Assembly: GCA_905216215.1 (NCBI GenBank)
Contig: CAJMSZ010000029.1
Span: 1-28,463, forward strand
Source: an uncultured bacterium
GTDB lineage: Bacteria; Bacillota; Clostridia; Lachnospirales; Lachnospiraceae
DNA length: 28,463 bases
Direction of reading: 5' to 3'
The notes below the pieces were generated by a model that saw nothing but the letters and a program-made list of their open reading frames with translations, did not search any database and was not told the origin of the DNA. Shown in pieces: positions 1-7,700 of this stretch. Made by a program: the position numbers and the translations under genes. How positions within the stretch are numbered: position 1 is the first letter of the stretch; every line of letters begins with the position of its first letter.

Positions 1-52
<52 letters not shown>

Positions 53-69
53 ATACCTTCTGTCTGAAA

Positions 70-141
70 CTACGGAAAAGGGACTTGAACCCCTACTAAC
101 AGAGTCAGAGTCTGCTGTGCTGCCAATTACACCATTCCGCA
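70..141 (-). tRNA. tRNA-Gln (anticodon CTG)
   Basis: A complete cloverleaf can be drawn on the minus strand. The acceptor stem is TGCGGAA/TTCCGTA (one G-U pair), the anticodon stem is GCAGA/TCTGT around the loop CTCTGAC (anticodon CTG, codon CAG), and the T-arm carries GGTTCAAGTCC. The discriminator base is G, as expected for glutamine tRNAs. No CCA is encoded directly after it. It is the first gene of a leftward tRNA transcript. Confidence 0.92.
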
Positions 142-176
142 CTATATGCTGCTTCATTCATCAGCGAACATATATC

Positions 177-204
177 ATTATACTCGTTTCCAGACAAAAG
201 TCAA
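177..204 (-). promoter_or_regulatory. Sigma-A-type promoter of the tRNA operon
   Basis: On the minus strand TTGACT (199-204) and TATAAT (177-182) are separated by 16 bp. The predicted start is about 30 bp upstream of the Gln tRNA, as expected for a stable-RNA promoter. Confidence 0.75.
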
Positions 205-251
205 CATATTTTTTTACAAATTTACTCTCATAAAATGAATTTGTAGCAGAC

Positions 252-1469
252 CTATCCTATCTTCTGGATTCGTTTGATTGCCTCCAGCGTATTCTCATAG
301 CTTCCAAATGCAGTCAGACGGAAATATCCTTCTCCACTTGGTCCGAATCCCACTCCCGGTGTACCCACTACATTTGCCTTTTCTAATAGGAAGTCAAAGA
401 AATCCCAGGATGACATATGTGCCGGTGTCTCCAGCCAAACATACGGAGAGTTCACAGCGCCTGACACATTATATCCGGCACTTTTCAATCCATCGTAAAT
501 CAACTTTGCATTTTTCTGATAGTATGCAATCTGTTCTTTCAGTTGTGCCTTACCTGCTTCCGAATATACGGCTTCTCCGGCCCTCTGAACAATGTAAGGT
601 GCTCCGTTGTACTTTGTTCCATGACGTCTTGCCCAGAGGGAATGCAGCATAACCTCTCCGCATTTCAAGTCTTTCGGAATTACAGTTGCCCCCAGACGCA
701 GTCCGGTAAATCCTGCATTTTTCGAAAAGCTTCGGAGTTCAATGGCACAGGTTCTTGCCCCATCACACTCATAGATGGTATGCGGGACATTTTCTTCTGT
801 AATATACGCCTCATATGCAGCATCGTAAATAATAACCGCACCTACCCTATTTGCATAATCAACCCATTTCTGTAATTCATCCTTTGTAATTGCCGAACCA
901 GTCGGATTATTTGGAAAACAAAGATAAATCAAATCCGGTGTTTCTTTTGGCAGCTCCGGTGCAAAATTTGTTTCTTTTGTACATGGCATGTAAATCACAT
1001 TACTCCAGGTCTCTGTCTTTTCACAGAATTCTCCGGTTCTTCCAGCCATCACATTGGTATCCACATACACAGGATATACCGGGTCACACACTGCAATCTT
1101 ACAATCTGCTCCAAAAATCTCCTGAATATTTCCGGAATCACTCTTTGCTCCATCGGAAACAAAAATCTCATCTGCAGAGATTTCACATCCTCTTGCCTGA
1201 TAGTCGTTCTTTGCTATAGCACTTCTCAGAAATTCATATCCCAAATCCGGTGCATACCCGTGGAAAGTCTCTGCATGAGCCATTTCATCAACCGCTCCAT
1301 GAAGCGCCTCAATAATAGCCGGTACCAGTGGCTGTGTCACATCTCCAATTCCAAGACGGATAATCTTCGCCTCAGGATTTGCCTCAGAAAAGGCATTTAC
1401 CTTCTTTGCAATATTGGAAAACAAATAACTTCCGCGTAATTTCAAATAATTCTCATTAATTGTATACAT
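252..1469 (-). CDS. dapL: LL-diaminopimelate aminotransferase
   Basis: This PLP enzyme converts tetrahydrodipicolinate plus glutamate directly to LL-diaminopimelate, by-passing the acylated intermediates of lysine and peptidoglycan synthesis. The protein is about 405 residues, the usual length. It shows the N-terminal motif IRLGIGDVTQPL, the substrate-site motif FPNNPTGSA and the PLP-lysine motif SFSKNAGFTGLRLG of class I aminotransferases. An ATG two codons upstream (1475) is only one base from the GGAG ribosome site, whereas the ATG at 1469 has a 7-base spacing, so 1469 is preferred. The start overlaps the 3' end of dapF by 14 bases, so the two genes are translationally coupled and supply meso-DAP together. 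An imperfect hairpin (216-244) without a U-tract follows the stop. Confidence in the family is high. Confidence 0.95.
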   Translation of the reverse strand: MYTINENYLKLRGSYLFSNIAKKVNAFSEANPEAKIIRLGIGDVTQPLVPAIIEALHGAVDEMAHAETFHGYAPDLGYEFLRSAIAKNDYQARGCEISADEIFVSDGAKSDSGNIQEIFGADCKIAVCDPVYPVYVDTNVMAGRTGEFCEKTETWSNVIYMPCTKETNFAPELPKETPDLIYLCFPNNPTGSAITKDELQKWVDYANRVGAVIIYDAAYEAYITEENVPHTIYECDGARTCAIELRSFSKNAGFTGLRLGATVIPKDLKCGEVMLHSLWARRHGTKYNGAPYIVQRAGEAVYSEAGKAQLKEQIAYYQKNAKLIYDGLKSAGYNVSGAVNSPYVWLETPAHMSSWDFFDFLLEKANVVGTPGVGFGPSGEGYFRLTAFGSYENTLEAIKRIQKIG

Positions 1470-2340
1470 CTGCATTCTCCTTTATCTTTCTTTCATTTAT
1501 CTCTCCTTCAAAAACCCGTTCCACCGCCCCCGATAAATAGATTCGGTTGGTAGCATACTCCCATGTTACCCAGAGTTCTCCGCCTGGCAGCTGAACCCGT
1601 ACTTTTCTGTCAGTTTCATCATTCAAGACAGCAGCACAGACTGCTGCACAGGCCCCTGTGCCACAGGCAAGCGTTTCTCCCACTCCCCGTTCCCACACGC
1701 GGACCTTTATATGTGCTCTGTCTACAACCTGACAAAATTCAATATTCATGCGTTCTGGAAATCTGGGATGAAATTCCAGCATTTTTCCCACCTGACTCAC
1801 CGGATAAATATCCACCTCATTGGTAAAAATGACTGCATGCGGATTTCCCATAGATACACCAGTTATGGAAAACACCTGCTCTCCCACCCATATAGGTTCC
1901 TGAAGTACAATTTCTCTCTCACATAAAATTGGAATACTGTGTGCGTTCAGCCTTGGGTTTCCCATATCAACGCAAGCAGCCTCCACCTTGTCATTGTGAA
2001 CCTGAAGTTCTACCTTTCGCACGCCAGATAAGGTTTCTACTGCAAGAACAGTCTTTCGCACAAGTCCCTGTTCATACATATACATGCCAAGACAGCGTAT
2101 TCCGTTTCCACACATCTGTGCGCGGCTTCCATCTGCATTATAAAGCTCCATACGGCAATCCGCCTGTCCAGACGAAGCTTTTTCTTCTGGCGGCAAAACC
2201 AAAATCAGGCCGTCTGCTCCGATTCCGAAATGCCTGTTGCACAAGTACCTTGCCAGTTTACCAGGATATTCTGTCTGTTCCTCAAAGCCATTCACACAGA
2301 TAAAATCATTGCCGATTCCATGCATCTTTGTAAATTTCAT
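1456..2340 (-). CDS. dapF: Diaminopimelate epimerase
   Basis: DapF is a cofactor-independent epimerase that turns LL-diaminopimelate into the meso form used for peptidoglycan and lysine. The protein starts with the family signature KMHGIGNDF. It carries both catalytic cysteines in their motifs: MCGNGIRC (Cys77) and ACGTGA (Cys226). Its 294 residues are slightly longer than usual because of a charged C-terminal tail that overlaps the start of dapL. The start has a GGGAG site 8 bases upstream and lies about 70 bases downstream of a clear promoter. Being placed directly before dapL, the enzyme that makes its substrate, supports the assignment. Confidence 0.96.
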   Translation of the reverse strand: MKFTKMHGIGNDFICVNGFEEQTEYPGKLARYLCNRHFGIGADGLILVLPPEEKASSGQADCRMELYNADGSRAQMCGNGIRCLGMYMYEQGLVRKTVLAVETLSGVRKVELQVHNDKVEAACVDMGNPRLNAHSIPILCEREIVLQEPIWVGEQVFSITGVSMGNPHAVIFTNEVDIYPVSQVGKMLEFHPRFPERMNIEFCQVVDRAHIKVRVWERGVGETLACGTGACAAVCAAVLNDETDRKVRVQLPGGELWVTWEYATNRIYLSGAVERVFEGEINERKIKENADVYN

Positions 2341-2415
2341 TCACACTACTCCCATGAATTCCCTCATATTAGTATATGAATATACACAGGATTCCATATC
2401 ACAATGTTCTCTAGT

Positions 2416-2445
2416 ATTATAACCGCTCGTTCTTTTATTTGTCAA
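2416..2445 (-). promoter_or_regulatory. Sigma-A promoter of dapF-dapL
   Basis: On the minus strand TTGACA (2440-2445) and TATAAT (2416-2421), both perfect consensus hexamers, are 18 bp apart. The predicted leader before dapF is about 70 bases. No riboswitch fold was recognised in that leader. Confidence 0.8.
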
Positions 2446-2468
2446 CGCATTAACCTGCTAAATTACTC

Positions 2469-2496
2469 TTGCATTTTCATTTTAATGTGTTATGCT
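2469..2496 (+). promoter_or_regulatory. Extended -10 promoter of the dipeptidase gene
   Basis: TTGCAT (2469-2474) lies 16 bp from TATGCT (2491-2496). A TG one base before the -10 makes it an extended -10 element. It diverges from the dapF promoter. The AGGAGG site and ATG of the dipeptidase follow within 25 bases. Confidence 0.55.
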
Positions 2497-2520
2497 CAAA
2501 GAAAAAACCAGGAGGCTGTT

Positions 2521-3477
2521 ATGAACTACATTGATTTTCACTGTGATACACTCTCACGTATTTATTATGGATGGAGTACAGAACCATCGGAGACGCTTTT
2601 GGAAAACAAAGGTCATCTGGATCTGAACCGTATGATTTCTACCGGTTATCTGGCACAATTCTTTGCATGCTTTTTGCACACCGGCTCTGCTCCAAAAACA
2701 GAAAGCCACTTTCAGGATGCTCTGGAAATGACAAAACTTTTGAAAGCTTCTTTGTCCGATTACCCGGATGCTGCTCTTGCACTTTCTTATGCTGATTATA
2801 AAAAGAATAAGGCAGAAAAGAAAGCTTCCTGCTTCCTCACGGTAGAAGAAGGCGGGATCCTCGAAAACGACAGGAACCGGCTTCATACCTTATATGAAAA
2901 TGGAATCCGTCTTATTACGCTGACATGGAACTTTGAAAACTGTCTTGGATATCCGCACAACATGTCTGCTACAGCAGGAACCGGATTAAAACCATTCGGA
3001 ATAGAAGCCGTAAAAGAAATGGCGCATCTGGGAATGCTGATTGATGTATCCCATCTTTCTGATGAAGGATTCTGGGATGTTGCAAAATATACTTCGATTC
3101 CATTTATCGCAAGCCACTCCTGCTGCCGCGCCCTTTGCGGGCATTCCCGTAATCTGACAGATGAAATGCTTCATCAGCTTGGAGAACGTCAGGGTCTTGT
3201 GGGAATTAATTTCTGCGGTGCTTTTCTCCAGGAAAATGGCTTCTCTACCGTGGATGCCATGGTACACCATCTGCGTCATGTCATCAATAAAGGAGGATTG
3301 GATATTGCAGCCCTGGGCTCTGACTTTGACGGCATCAGTGGTGAATTAGAGCTAAAAGGATGTCAGGATATGGATAAGCTTTCGAATGCTTTAAATCTGG
3401 CTGGTTTTTCTTCCACAGAAGTGGATGCCATCTGTTATAAAAATGCAGAACGAATTCTAAAGACCGTCATAAAATAA
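2521..3477 (+). CDS. Membrane dipeptidase family zinc hydrolase (peptidase M19)
   Basis: The product of 318 residues resembles renal-type dipeptidases, which cleave dipeptides, often with a C-terminal D-residue, using a binuclear zinc centre. Visible family motifs in order are DFHCDT at residues 5-10 (the HxD metal site), the glutamate of VEEGG, DVSHLSD, ASHS with its metal-binding histidine, and GSDFDG near the C-terminus. The reading frame is open further upstream, but only the ATG at 2521 has a proper AGGAGG site 6 bases before it and begins at the usual family N-terminus. There is no signal peptide, so the enzyme is cytoplasmic. It stands alone, divergent from the DAP operon, and ends before a strong terminator. 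A role in recycling peptides is plausible, but the substrate cannot be told. Confidence 0.88.
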   Translation: MNYIDFHCDTLSRIYYGWSTEPSETLLENKGHLDLNRMISTGYLAQFFACFLHTGSAPKTESHFQDALEMTKLLKASLSDYPDAALALSYADYKKNKAEKKASCFLTVEEGGILENDRNRLHTLYENGIRLITLTWNFENCLGYPHNMSATAGTGLKPFGIEAVKEMAHLGMLIDVSHLSDEGFWDVAKYTSIPFIASHSCCRALCGHSRNLTDEMLHQLGERQGLVGINFCGAFLQENGFSTVDAMVHHLRHVINKGGLDIAALGSDFDGISGELELKGCQDMDKLSNALNLAGFSSTEVDAICYKNAERILKTVIK

Positions 3478-3510
3478 GAAATTCATTCCAACGCCCTACA
3501 TATAAAAGAG

Positions 3511-3564
3511 CAAGAGAAAAGGATGCGTACCGCCTTTACACGGCTTCCGCATCCTTTTCTCTTG
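3511..3564. terminator. Bidirectional rho-independent terminator
   Basis: A 17-bp perfect stem (3511-3527 with 3548-3564, CAAGAGAAAAGGATGCG and its complement) encloses a 20-base loop with a further CCG/CGG pairing. It lies between the convergent dipeptidase and pta genes, with short U-rich runs on both sides. Confidence 0.8.
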
Positions 3565-3650
3565 TTTTCACTCTTCCCTTATTTCATTTTCTGTTGCTTC
3601 AATAGAAGTCTTTCCATCGAACTGTTCATTTTAATCTATATAAATCTACT

Positions 3651-4640
3651 CTACGCCTGAGCTGCGGTGATAATCGCCATAGAATACACTTCCTCAGCAT
3701 TACATCCTCGGGACAAGTCGTTAATTGGTGCATTCAGTCCAAGAAGAAGTGGACCATACGCTTCAAAACCGCCTAATCTCTGCGCAATCTTATAGCCAAT
3801 ATTTCCAGCATTAATATCAGGAAAAATAAATACATTCGCCTGGCCTGCCGCCTTACTGTCCGGACATTTTGTCTTTGCCACAGTTGGCGAAACAGCTGCG
3901 TCAAACTGAAGCTCCCCTTCGATTGGTAAATCAGGTCTTGCTTCTTTTGCTTTGGCTGCCGCTGCACGCATCTTGTCAACGCTTTCACCTTTTCCGGAAC
4001 CTAATGTGGAATAGCTGAGATAGGCAACCTTTGGTTCAATACCAAAGAGTTTCGCAAAGTCTGCTGTCTCAGTTCCTATTTCCACCAGTTCATCCTCGGA
4101 AGGCATCAAGTTAATGGCACAATCTGCCATTGCCAGGGTTTCGTTTTCTCCCTCTTCATTCTGACGGTTCAGGATAAAGCACGAAGATACTATCTTGTTT
4201 TCCGGCTTCGTCTTAATGACTTGAAGCGCCGGTCTTACCGTATCAGCTGTAGAGTAGGTTGCTCCACCAAGCAGAGAATCTGCAATTCCCATCTTCACAA
4301 GCATGGTTCCAAAATAATTTGCATGTTTCAGAGTATCCCTCGCCTGTTCCGGTGTCATCCCCTTCTTCTTACGAAGTTCACAAAATAAATCCACCATCTC
4401 TTCATAGCGTTCAAAATGTTCCGGGTCGATAATCCTTGCTCCATCAATCTGAAACCCATGCTGCTTTGCAACACTTTTTACTTCTTCCACATTCCCAACC
4501 AAGATTGGCTTCATAAGCTGTTCCTTCAGAAGTCTTGCCGTTGCTTCCAAAATTCTTTGGTCTGTCCCTTCGGTAAAAACAATCGTCTTCGGGCTTTCTT
4601 TTAACGTGTTGATCATTTTGCTAAATATTCTCGCATCCAT
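3651..4640 (-). CDS. pta: Phosphate acetyltransferase
   Basis: Pta interconverts acetyl-CoA and acetyl phosphate, the first step of acetate and ATP formation in fermenting anaerobes. The protein of 329 residues shows the short single-domain Pta architecture, with TIVFTEGTDQRILEA near the N-terminus, LLGGATYSTADTVRPALQ in the middle and the C-terminal run QANVFIFPDINAGNIGYK and QRLGG. An ATG at 4649 directly abuts the ribosome site, so the ATG at 4640, 9 bases after AAGGAGG, is chosen. The usual partner ackA is not adjacent: the gene ends at a terminator and is preceded by a small membrane-protein gene. Phosphate butyryltransferase is a related alternative, but the motifs fit Pta better. Confidence 0.92.
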   Translation of the reverse strand: MDARIFSKMINTLKESPKTIVFTEGTDQRILEATARLLKEQLMKPILVGNVEEVKSVAKQHGFQIDGARIIDPEHFERYEEMVDLFCELRKKKGMTPEQARDTLKHANYFGTMLVKMGIADSLLGGATYSTADTVRPALQVIKTKPENKIVSSCFILNRQNEEGENETLAMADCAINLMPSEDELVEIGTETADFAKLFGIEPKVAYLSYSTLGSGKGESVDKMRAAAAKAKEARPDLPIEGELQFDAAVSPTVAKTKCPDSKAAGQANVFIFPDINAGNIGYKIAQRLGGFEAYGPLLLGLNAPINDLSRGCNAEEVYSMAIITAAQA

Positions 4641-4690
4641 AGTCAACATCCTCCTTTATCCTATATCCGTCTCGATATACTGAGATGATA

Positions 4691-4891
4691 CTAGTGTACC
4701 ATTTTTCCCATAGGATGTAAAACATAACTTGTATCGTTATCTGCTACTTCTTTTCCTTCACTGTACATTGCAAATGCAGGATTTGATAAAAGAGAATACT
4801 GTTTGCATGTCTGATCTTTGTCTGTAAGACCTTTCACGATTAAACCAACCAGAGCGCCAAATACAATAATTGCAACTACCATTTCTAACAT
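4691..4891 (-). CDS. Small single-span membrane protein of unknown function
   Basis: I do not recognise this 66-residue protein. Residues 4-20 (MVVAIIVFGALVGLIVK) form one hydrophobic span, followed by a polar tail of about 45 residues with a single cysteine. The gene has a good AAGGAG site 9 bases before its ATG and a strong promoter about 85 bases upstream. It ends 50 bases before the pta start in the same direction with no terminator between, so the two may share a transcript. The promoter and ribosome site make it a real gene; its function is open. Confidence 0.65.
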   Translation of the reverse strand: MLEMVVAIIVFGALVGLIVKGLTDKDQTCKQYSLLSNPAFAMYSEGKEVADNDTSYVLHPMGKMVH

Positions 4892-4983
4892 TTTACATTA
4901 CTCCTTCCATACTATACACACATAATATCTATACCATATTTTCTTTTACTCTTGAGCTCAATGAGTTTCTTTATGGTGATTGC

Positions 4984-5012
4984 ATAATAAACCTGTTCCA
5001 CCCATTTGTCAA
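4984..5012 (-). promoter_or_regulatory. Sigma-A promoter for the small membrane protein (and possibly pta)
   Basis: On the minus strand TTGACA (5007-5012) and TATTAT (4984-4989) have the optimal 17-bp spacing. The leader carries a near-palindrome centred on TTGAGCTCAA (4952-4961, extendable to 4948-4966 with mismatches), placed shortly after the predicted start site, where an operator could act. Confidence 0.75.
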
Positions 5013-5292
5013 TATTTCTGAATACGCACCTTTCTCATACTTTGTATGATAAAACCAGATAGTTAGTATTTCTATACATGACATTTATTTCTACACAGCA
5101 TAACAGGATATAGGGAGGGACCTATATCCTGCATGCCAAGCGTACATTATAATTTTGCAAATAGCACAGATAGCATTTATTGGAGGGAAACACACATCTG
5201 TATGTAAATCATTTATTTTTATAACATTTTTTCCTTCTGTACTGTATTATACGTTATTGATTACGCTGATTCACTAAGCAATCAATAGAAAA
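5013..5292. other. Gene-free stretch with two unassigned inverted repeats
   Basis: No convincing gene was found. Two hairpins are visible. One is a perfect 11-bp stem CAGGATATAGG/CCTATATCCTG (5104-5114 and 5121-5131) with loop GAGGGA and no U-tract on either strand. The other is ATTGATT...AATCAAT (5256-5262 and 5280-5286) with an inner GCT/AGC pairing. The rest is AT-rich. A 24-codon reading frame after the first hairpin has a badly spaced ribosome site and is not called. Confidence 0.5.
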
Positions 5293-5321
5293 GAACCTGC
5301 GGAAACAAAGTCCACAGGTTC
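5293..5321 (-). terminator. Rho-independent terminator after the 235-residue membrane protein gene
   Basis: On the minus strand GAACCTG(T)GGA pairs with TCC(G)CAGGTTC around a 7-base loop, with one mismatch, and is followed directly by TTCTTTTCTATT. Confidence 0.75.
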
Positions 5322-5397
5322 TCAGGTATAGAGGGGTGTATGTAAAAAACTCACTTAATAACCATACAATCTATCTCTCATCATATATCAAATATGT

Positions 5398-6105
5398 TTA
5401 TCTCCAAATAAAGTAAAGAATAAGCTGAACCGTAATAAGGATACTTCCCCCAATCCAGATAATCTTTTCTGCAAGGGTGTACTGTCTCTTTGGAAGCACC
5501 ATTTCATCATATACATTCGAACTTTCCAGTGCAATATCCGGTTCATTTTCATTCTCTTTTAACTGAAATCCATCAACTACAAAATAATTATTCTGCTTGT
5601 CATAATATATATCCACCTCCGGAGAAGCCAGATACTTATGAAGCGGTTTATAATATGCTTCACTCTTTACTTTTCTGACAAGCTGACCATATGCATTCAA
5701 GATTTCAATATGTAAATAATAATGTATTTTATTTTCCTGCCCTTCCTTTGGCAGTTCCTTGGTAATCTTGTAAATCCGTCCTCTTTCAGGCTTGTACTCT
5801 TTAACAAAATGTTCGTGTAACTGTCTGAACTTGAAAGAACGTCTTATAACTTTCAAATACTGGATTGGAAATAATAATCCCAAAATCAGTAGAAATACTA
5901 AAGTTTCCGAAAATCCGTTTGTTATCATCTGATAGATGAAGAATGCAGCATATACACTTATGAAGATAAGTGGAAATGCCCACCCATGAATTTCCTCATT
6001 CGCAGTTCTAATCTTTGTTTTCATAGGTATCCTTTCTTTGTCAATCGACTCCATTATTTCATTGTTATGATTATAGCATTTTGCTTTTCCCATGTCCATA
6101 CTCAT
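5398..6105 (-). CDS. Membrane protein of unknown function
   Basis: I do not recognise the family. The protein has two adjacent hydrophobic spans near the N-terminus (AFPLIFISVYAAFFIYQ, then TLVFLLILGLLFPIQYL). A basic and polar cytoplasmic-looking region of about 130 residues follows, and a third span lies at the very C-terminus (IIWIGGSILITVQLILYFI). Two starts compete. The ATG at 6105 has a perfect AGGAGG 8 bases upstream and gives 235 residues. An internal ATG at 6024 has AAAGGA 5 bases upstream and begins just before the first span (about 208 residues). The stronger site supports 6105. The gene is monocistronic between two terminators. Function cannot be inferred. Confidence 0.7.
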   Translation of the reverse strand: MSMDMGKAKCYNHNNEIMESIDKERIPMKTKIRTANEEIHGWAFPLIFISVYAAFFIYQMITNGFSETLVFLLILGLLFPIQYLKVIRRSFKFRQLHEHFVKEYKPERGRIYKITKELPKEGQENKIHYYLHIEILNAYGQLVRKVKSEAYYKPLHKYLASPEVDIYYDKQNNYFVVDGFQLKENENEPDIALESSNVYDEMVLPKRQYTLAEKIIWIGGSILITVQLILYFIWR

Positions 6106-6128
6106 ATCTGCGACCTCCTATGAAAACA

Positions 6129-6159
6129 GGGCTGGCGCAACCATCCTTGCGACAGCCCC
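6129..6159 (-). terminator. Terminator-like hairpin between the symporter gene and the membrane protein gene
   Basis: On the minus strand GGGCTGTCGCAA pairs with TTGCGCCAGCCC (one mismatch) around GGATGG, followed by a short TGTTTTC run. The AGGAGG of the next gene begins only a few bases after this run, so that gene's leader abuts the hairpin. Confidence 0.65.
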
Positions 6160-6202
6160 TTAATATAACAATTATTATACTTTCTGTGTACTTATGTATT
6201 CT

Positions 6203-7570
6203 TTACACGATAACACCAAATACATTCAACAGAATGATAATCATGAATGCAGGTACTACAAATGTAGTTAAAACCTTATCAAATGGTCTCAGCTTACCAT
6301 CACGTCCATCCATGAACAATTCTTTTTCGTATCCTTCCCATCCCCATACAAATTTGACAAACATACAAATAAGGAGACATCCAAGAGGAAGTAATACATA
6401 AGATGTAAAGCTGTCAAACCAGTCAAGGAAGTTATAGTAAGCGATTCCCTGGAAGCTTGGCCATGGAAGTTTGCACCATGACAATGTTCCAAATCCAAGA
6501 GATACTAAGATGTTACCAACACCGATAATCAGTGTTACAACTGCAACGGCTTTCTTACGGCCTAATTTCAATTTCACTTCAAATGTTCGGATTCCGATTT
6601 CGAAGAATGTGAACAGTGAAGAGAATACTGCAAATAATACTGCTACGAAGAAGAAACTACCAATGATTCTTCCACCTGGTAAGTTTGCAAAAATACCAGA
6701 CATAACGATGAATAATAACTTAGGTCCTGCTGTAAGCTCGATTCCTGCACCATATGCAGAAGGAATTACAACGAATCCGGCTGTAATAGCTGCCATTGTG
6801 TCACATACAGATACTAAAAGTGCATCGCCCTTCAGGTTGTTTTCCTTTGGAATGTTGATACCTAATGTTGTGAAGATACCCCAGCCAATACCAACTGAGA
6901 ACAATACCTGAGTTGCTGCATCTGCAAACACTTTAACACTGAAGTTCTGCGGAGCTGGTAATAAGTAATATTTCAAACCTTCCACTGCACCTTCAACTGA
7001 GAAACATGCATAGAATCCGCAGATAATAAGGAGTACAAAAAGTGCAGGCATGATAACCTTTGTTACTTTTTCTACGAGTTCTGTAATACCAAATAACAGA
7101 AGTCCTGATGTAATGAATAACACGATTGCTGTATAAATAAGTGGTTCTACTGGTTTACTAATGAAGTTATTGTAGAATACATCAACATCACTACCAAAGT
7201 TTGCACCCGTGATAAACGTAACCGCATACTTCAAAACCCATCCACCGATAACTACATAGAACATGTTAATCATAATGGTACACAGGTTTGCAATCCAACC
7301 TACAAAGCCCCATTTTGGATTAATCTTTTCAAAACAGGTTACAGTATCTCCACCACCATAACGTCCGATTGCTGTTTCCATTTCTACCATCGGATGTGCC
7401 ATCAGCATAATAATGATAATATAAGTGATAAGGAAGATTCCTCCTCCTCCACGATATGCTAAATATGGGAATTTCCAAATGTTACCTAAACCAATGGCTG
7501 CTCCGGCCGCCACCATAATATAACCAAATCGAGAATTAAATTTCGCTTCGCCGCTTGCATTTGTACTCAT
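6203..7570 (-). CDS. Sodium-dependent symporter of the neurotransmitter:sodium symporter (NSS) family
   Basis: This is a secondary transporter that couples uptake of an amino acid or related amine to sodium. The 455-residue protein has the NSS signature in the first membrane helix region (SRFGYIMVAAGAAIGLGNIWKFPY; key GLGN-WKFPY), followed by a glycine run RGGGG and about 11 hydrophobic spans, the usual bacterial count. The start at 7570 has AAGGAG 7 bases upstream; the frame is open further upstream but lacks a better site. It lies 130 bases downstream of the GrdB-type gene in the same direction, with a hairpin but no clear terminator between. Animal NSS members carry glycine, betaine, sarcosine or creatine, so a substrate of the neighbouring reductase is a reasonable inference, not a demonstrated one. 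Confidence 0.9.
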   Translation of the reverse strand: MSTNASGEAKFNSRFGYIMVAAGAAIGLGNIWKFPYLAYRGGGGIFLITYIIIIMLMAHPMVEMETAIGRYGGGDTVTCFEKINPKWGFVGWIANLCTIMINMFYVVIGGWVLKYAVTFITGANFGSDVDVFYNNFISKPVEPLIYTAIVLFITSGLLLFGITELVEKVTKVIMPALFVLLIICGFYACFSVEGAVEGLKYYLLPAPQNFSVKVFADAATQVLFSVGIGWGIFTTLGINIPKENNLKGDALLVSVCDTMAAITAGFVVIPSAYGAGIELTAGPKLLFIVMSGIFANLPGGRIIGSFFFVAVLFAVFSSLFTFFEIGIRTFEVKLKLGRKKAVAVVTLIIGVGNILVSLGFGTLSWCKLPWPSFQGIAYYNFLDWFDSFTSYVLLPLGCLLICMFVKFVWGWEGYEKELFMDGRDGKLRPFDKVLTTFVVPAFMIIILLNVFGVIV

Positions 7571-7652
7571 AAGCACTCTCCTTCCTGGAGGACATCCATC
7601 CCCCGAGTTCATCCTTAACTGTTATTTTTTTAACAATTTAGAGCTTCTTTTT

Positions 7653-7680
7653 CTCAGGTGGCATACAACCGCCACCTGAG
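7653..7680. other. Perfect 10-bp hairpin in the grdB-symporter intergenic region
   Basis: CTCAGGTGGC (7653-7662) pairs with GCCACCTGAG (7671-7680) around an 8-base loop. On the coding (minus) strand it is followed by AAAAAGAAGC rather than a U-tract, so it is more likely an mRNA stability or processing element than a terminator. On the plus strand a T-run comes only after several bases. Confidence 0.55.
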
Positions 7681-7700
7681 TTCCTCATTTTTTCTAACTA

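Noticed and set aside
216..244. Terminator after dapL
   Set aside because: The ACAAATT/AATTTGT hairpin is followed by A residues on the coding strand, not a U-tract, so it is not called a terminator.
1470..1475. Upstream ATG of dapL
   Set aside because: It lies one base from the Shine-Dalgarno sequence; the ATG at 1469 has proper spacing.
2404..2520. N-terminal extension of the dipeptidase
   Set aside because: The extension overlaps the promoter, and AGGAGG precedes the ATG at 2521, where the family's N-terminus begins.
5132..5206. 24-codon reading frame on the plus strand
   Set aside because: The purine run upstream is about 14 bases away and part of a hairpin loop; codon content is unremarkable.
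6081..6911. Plus-strand frames opposite the symporter gene
   Set aside because: They are shadows of the minus-strand transporter: no ribosome site and low-complexity composition mirroring membrane codons.
7571..7612. Longer symporter start
   Set aside because: The extra 14 residues (Gly/Pro-rich) precede a clear AAGGAG plus ATG at 7570 and do not look like an NSS N-terminus.
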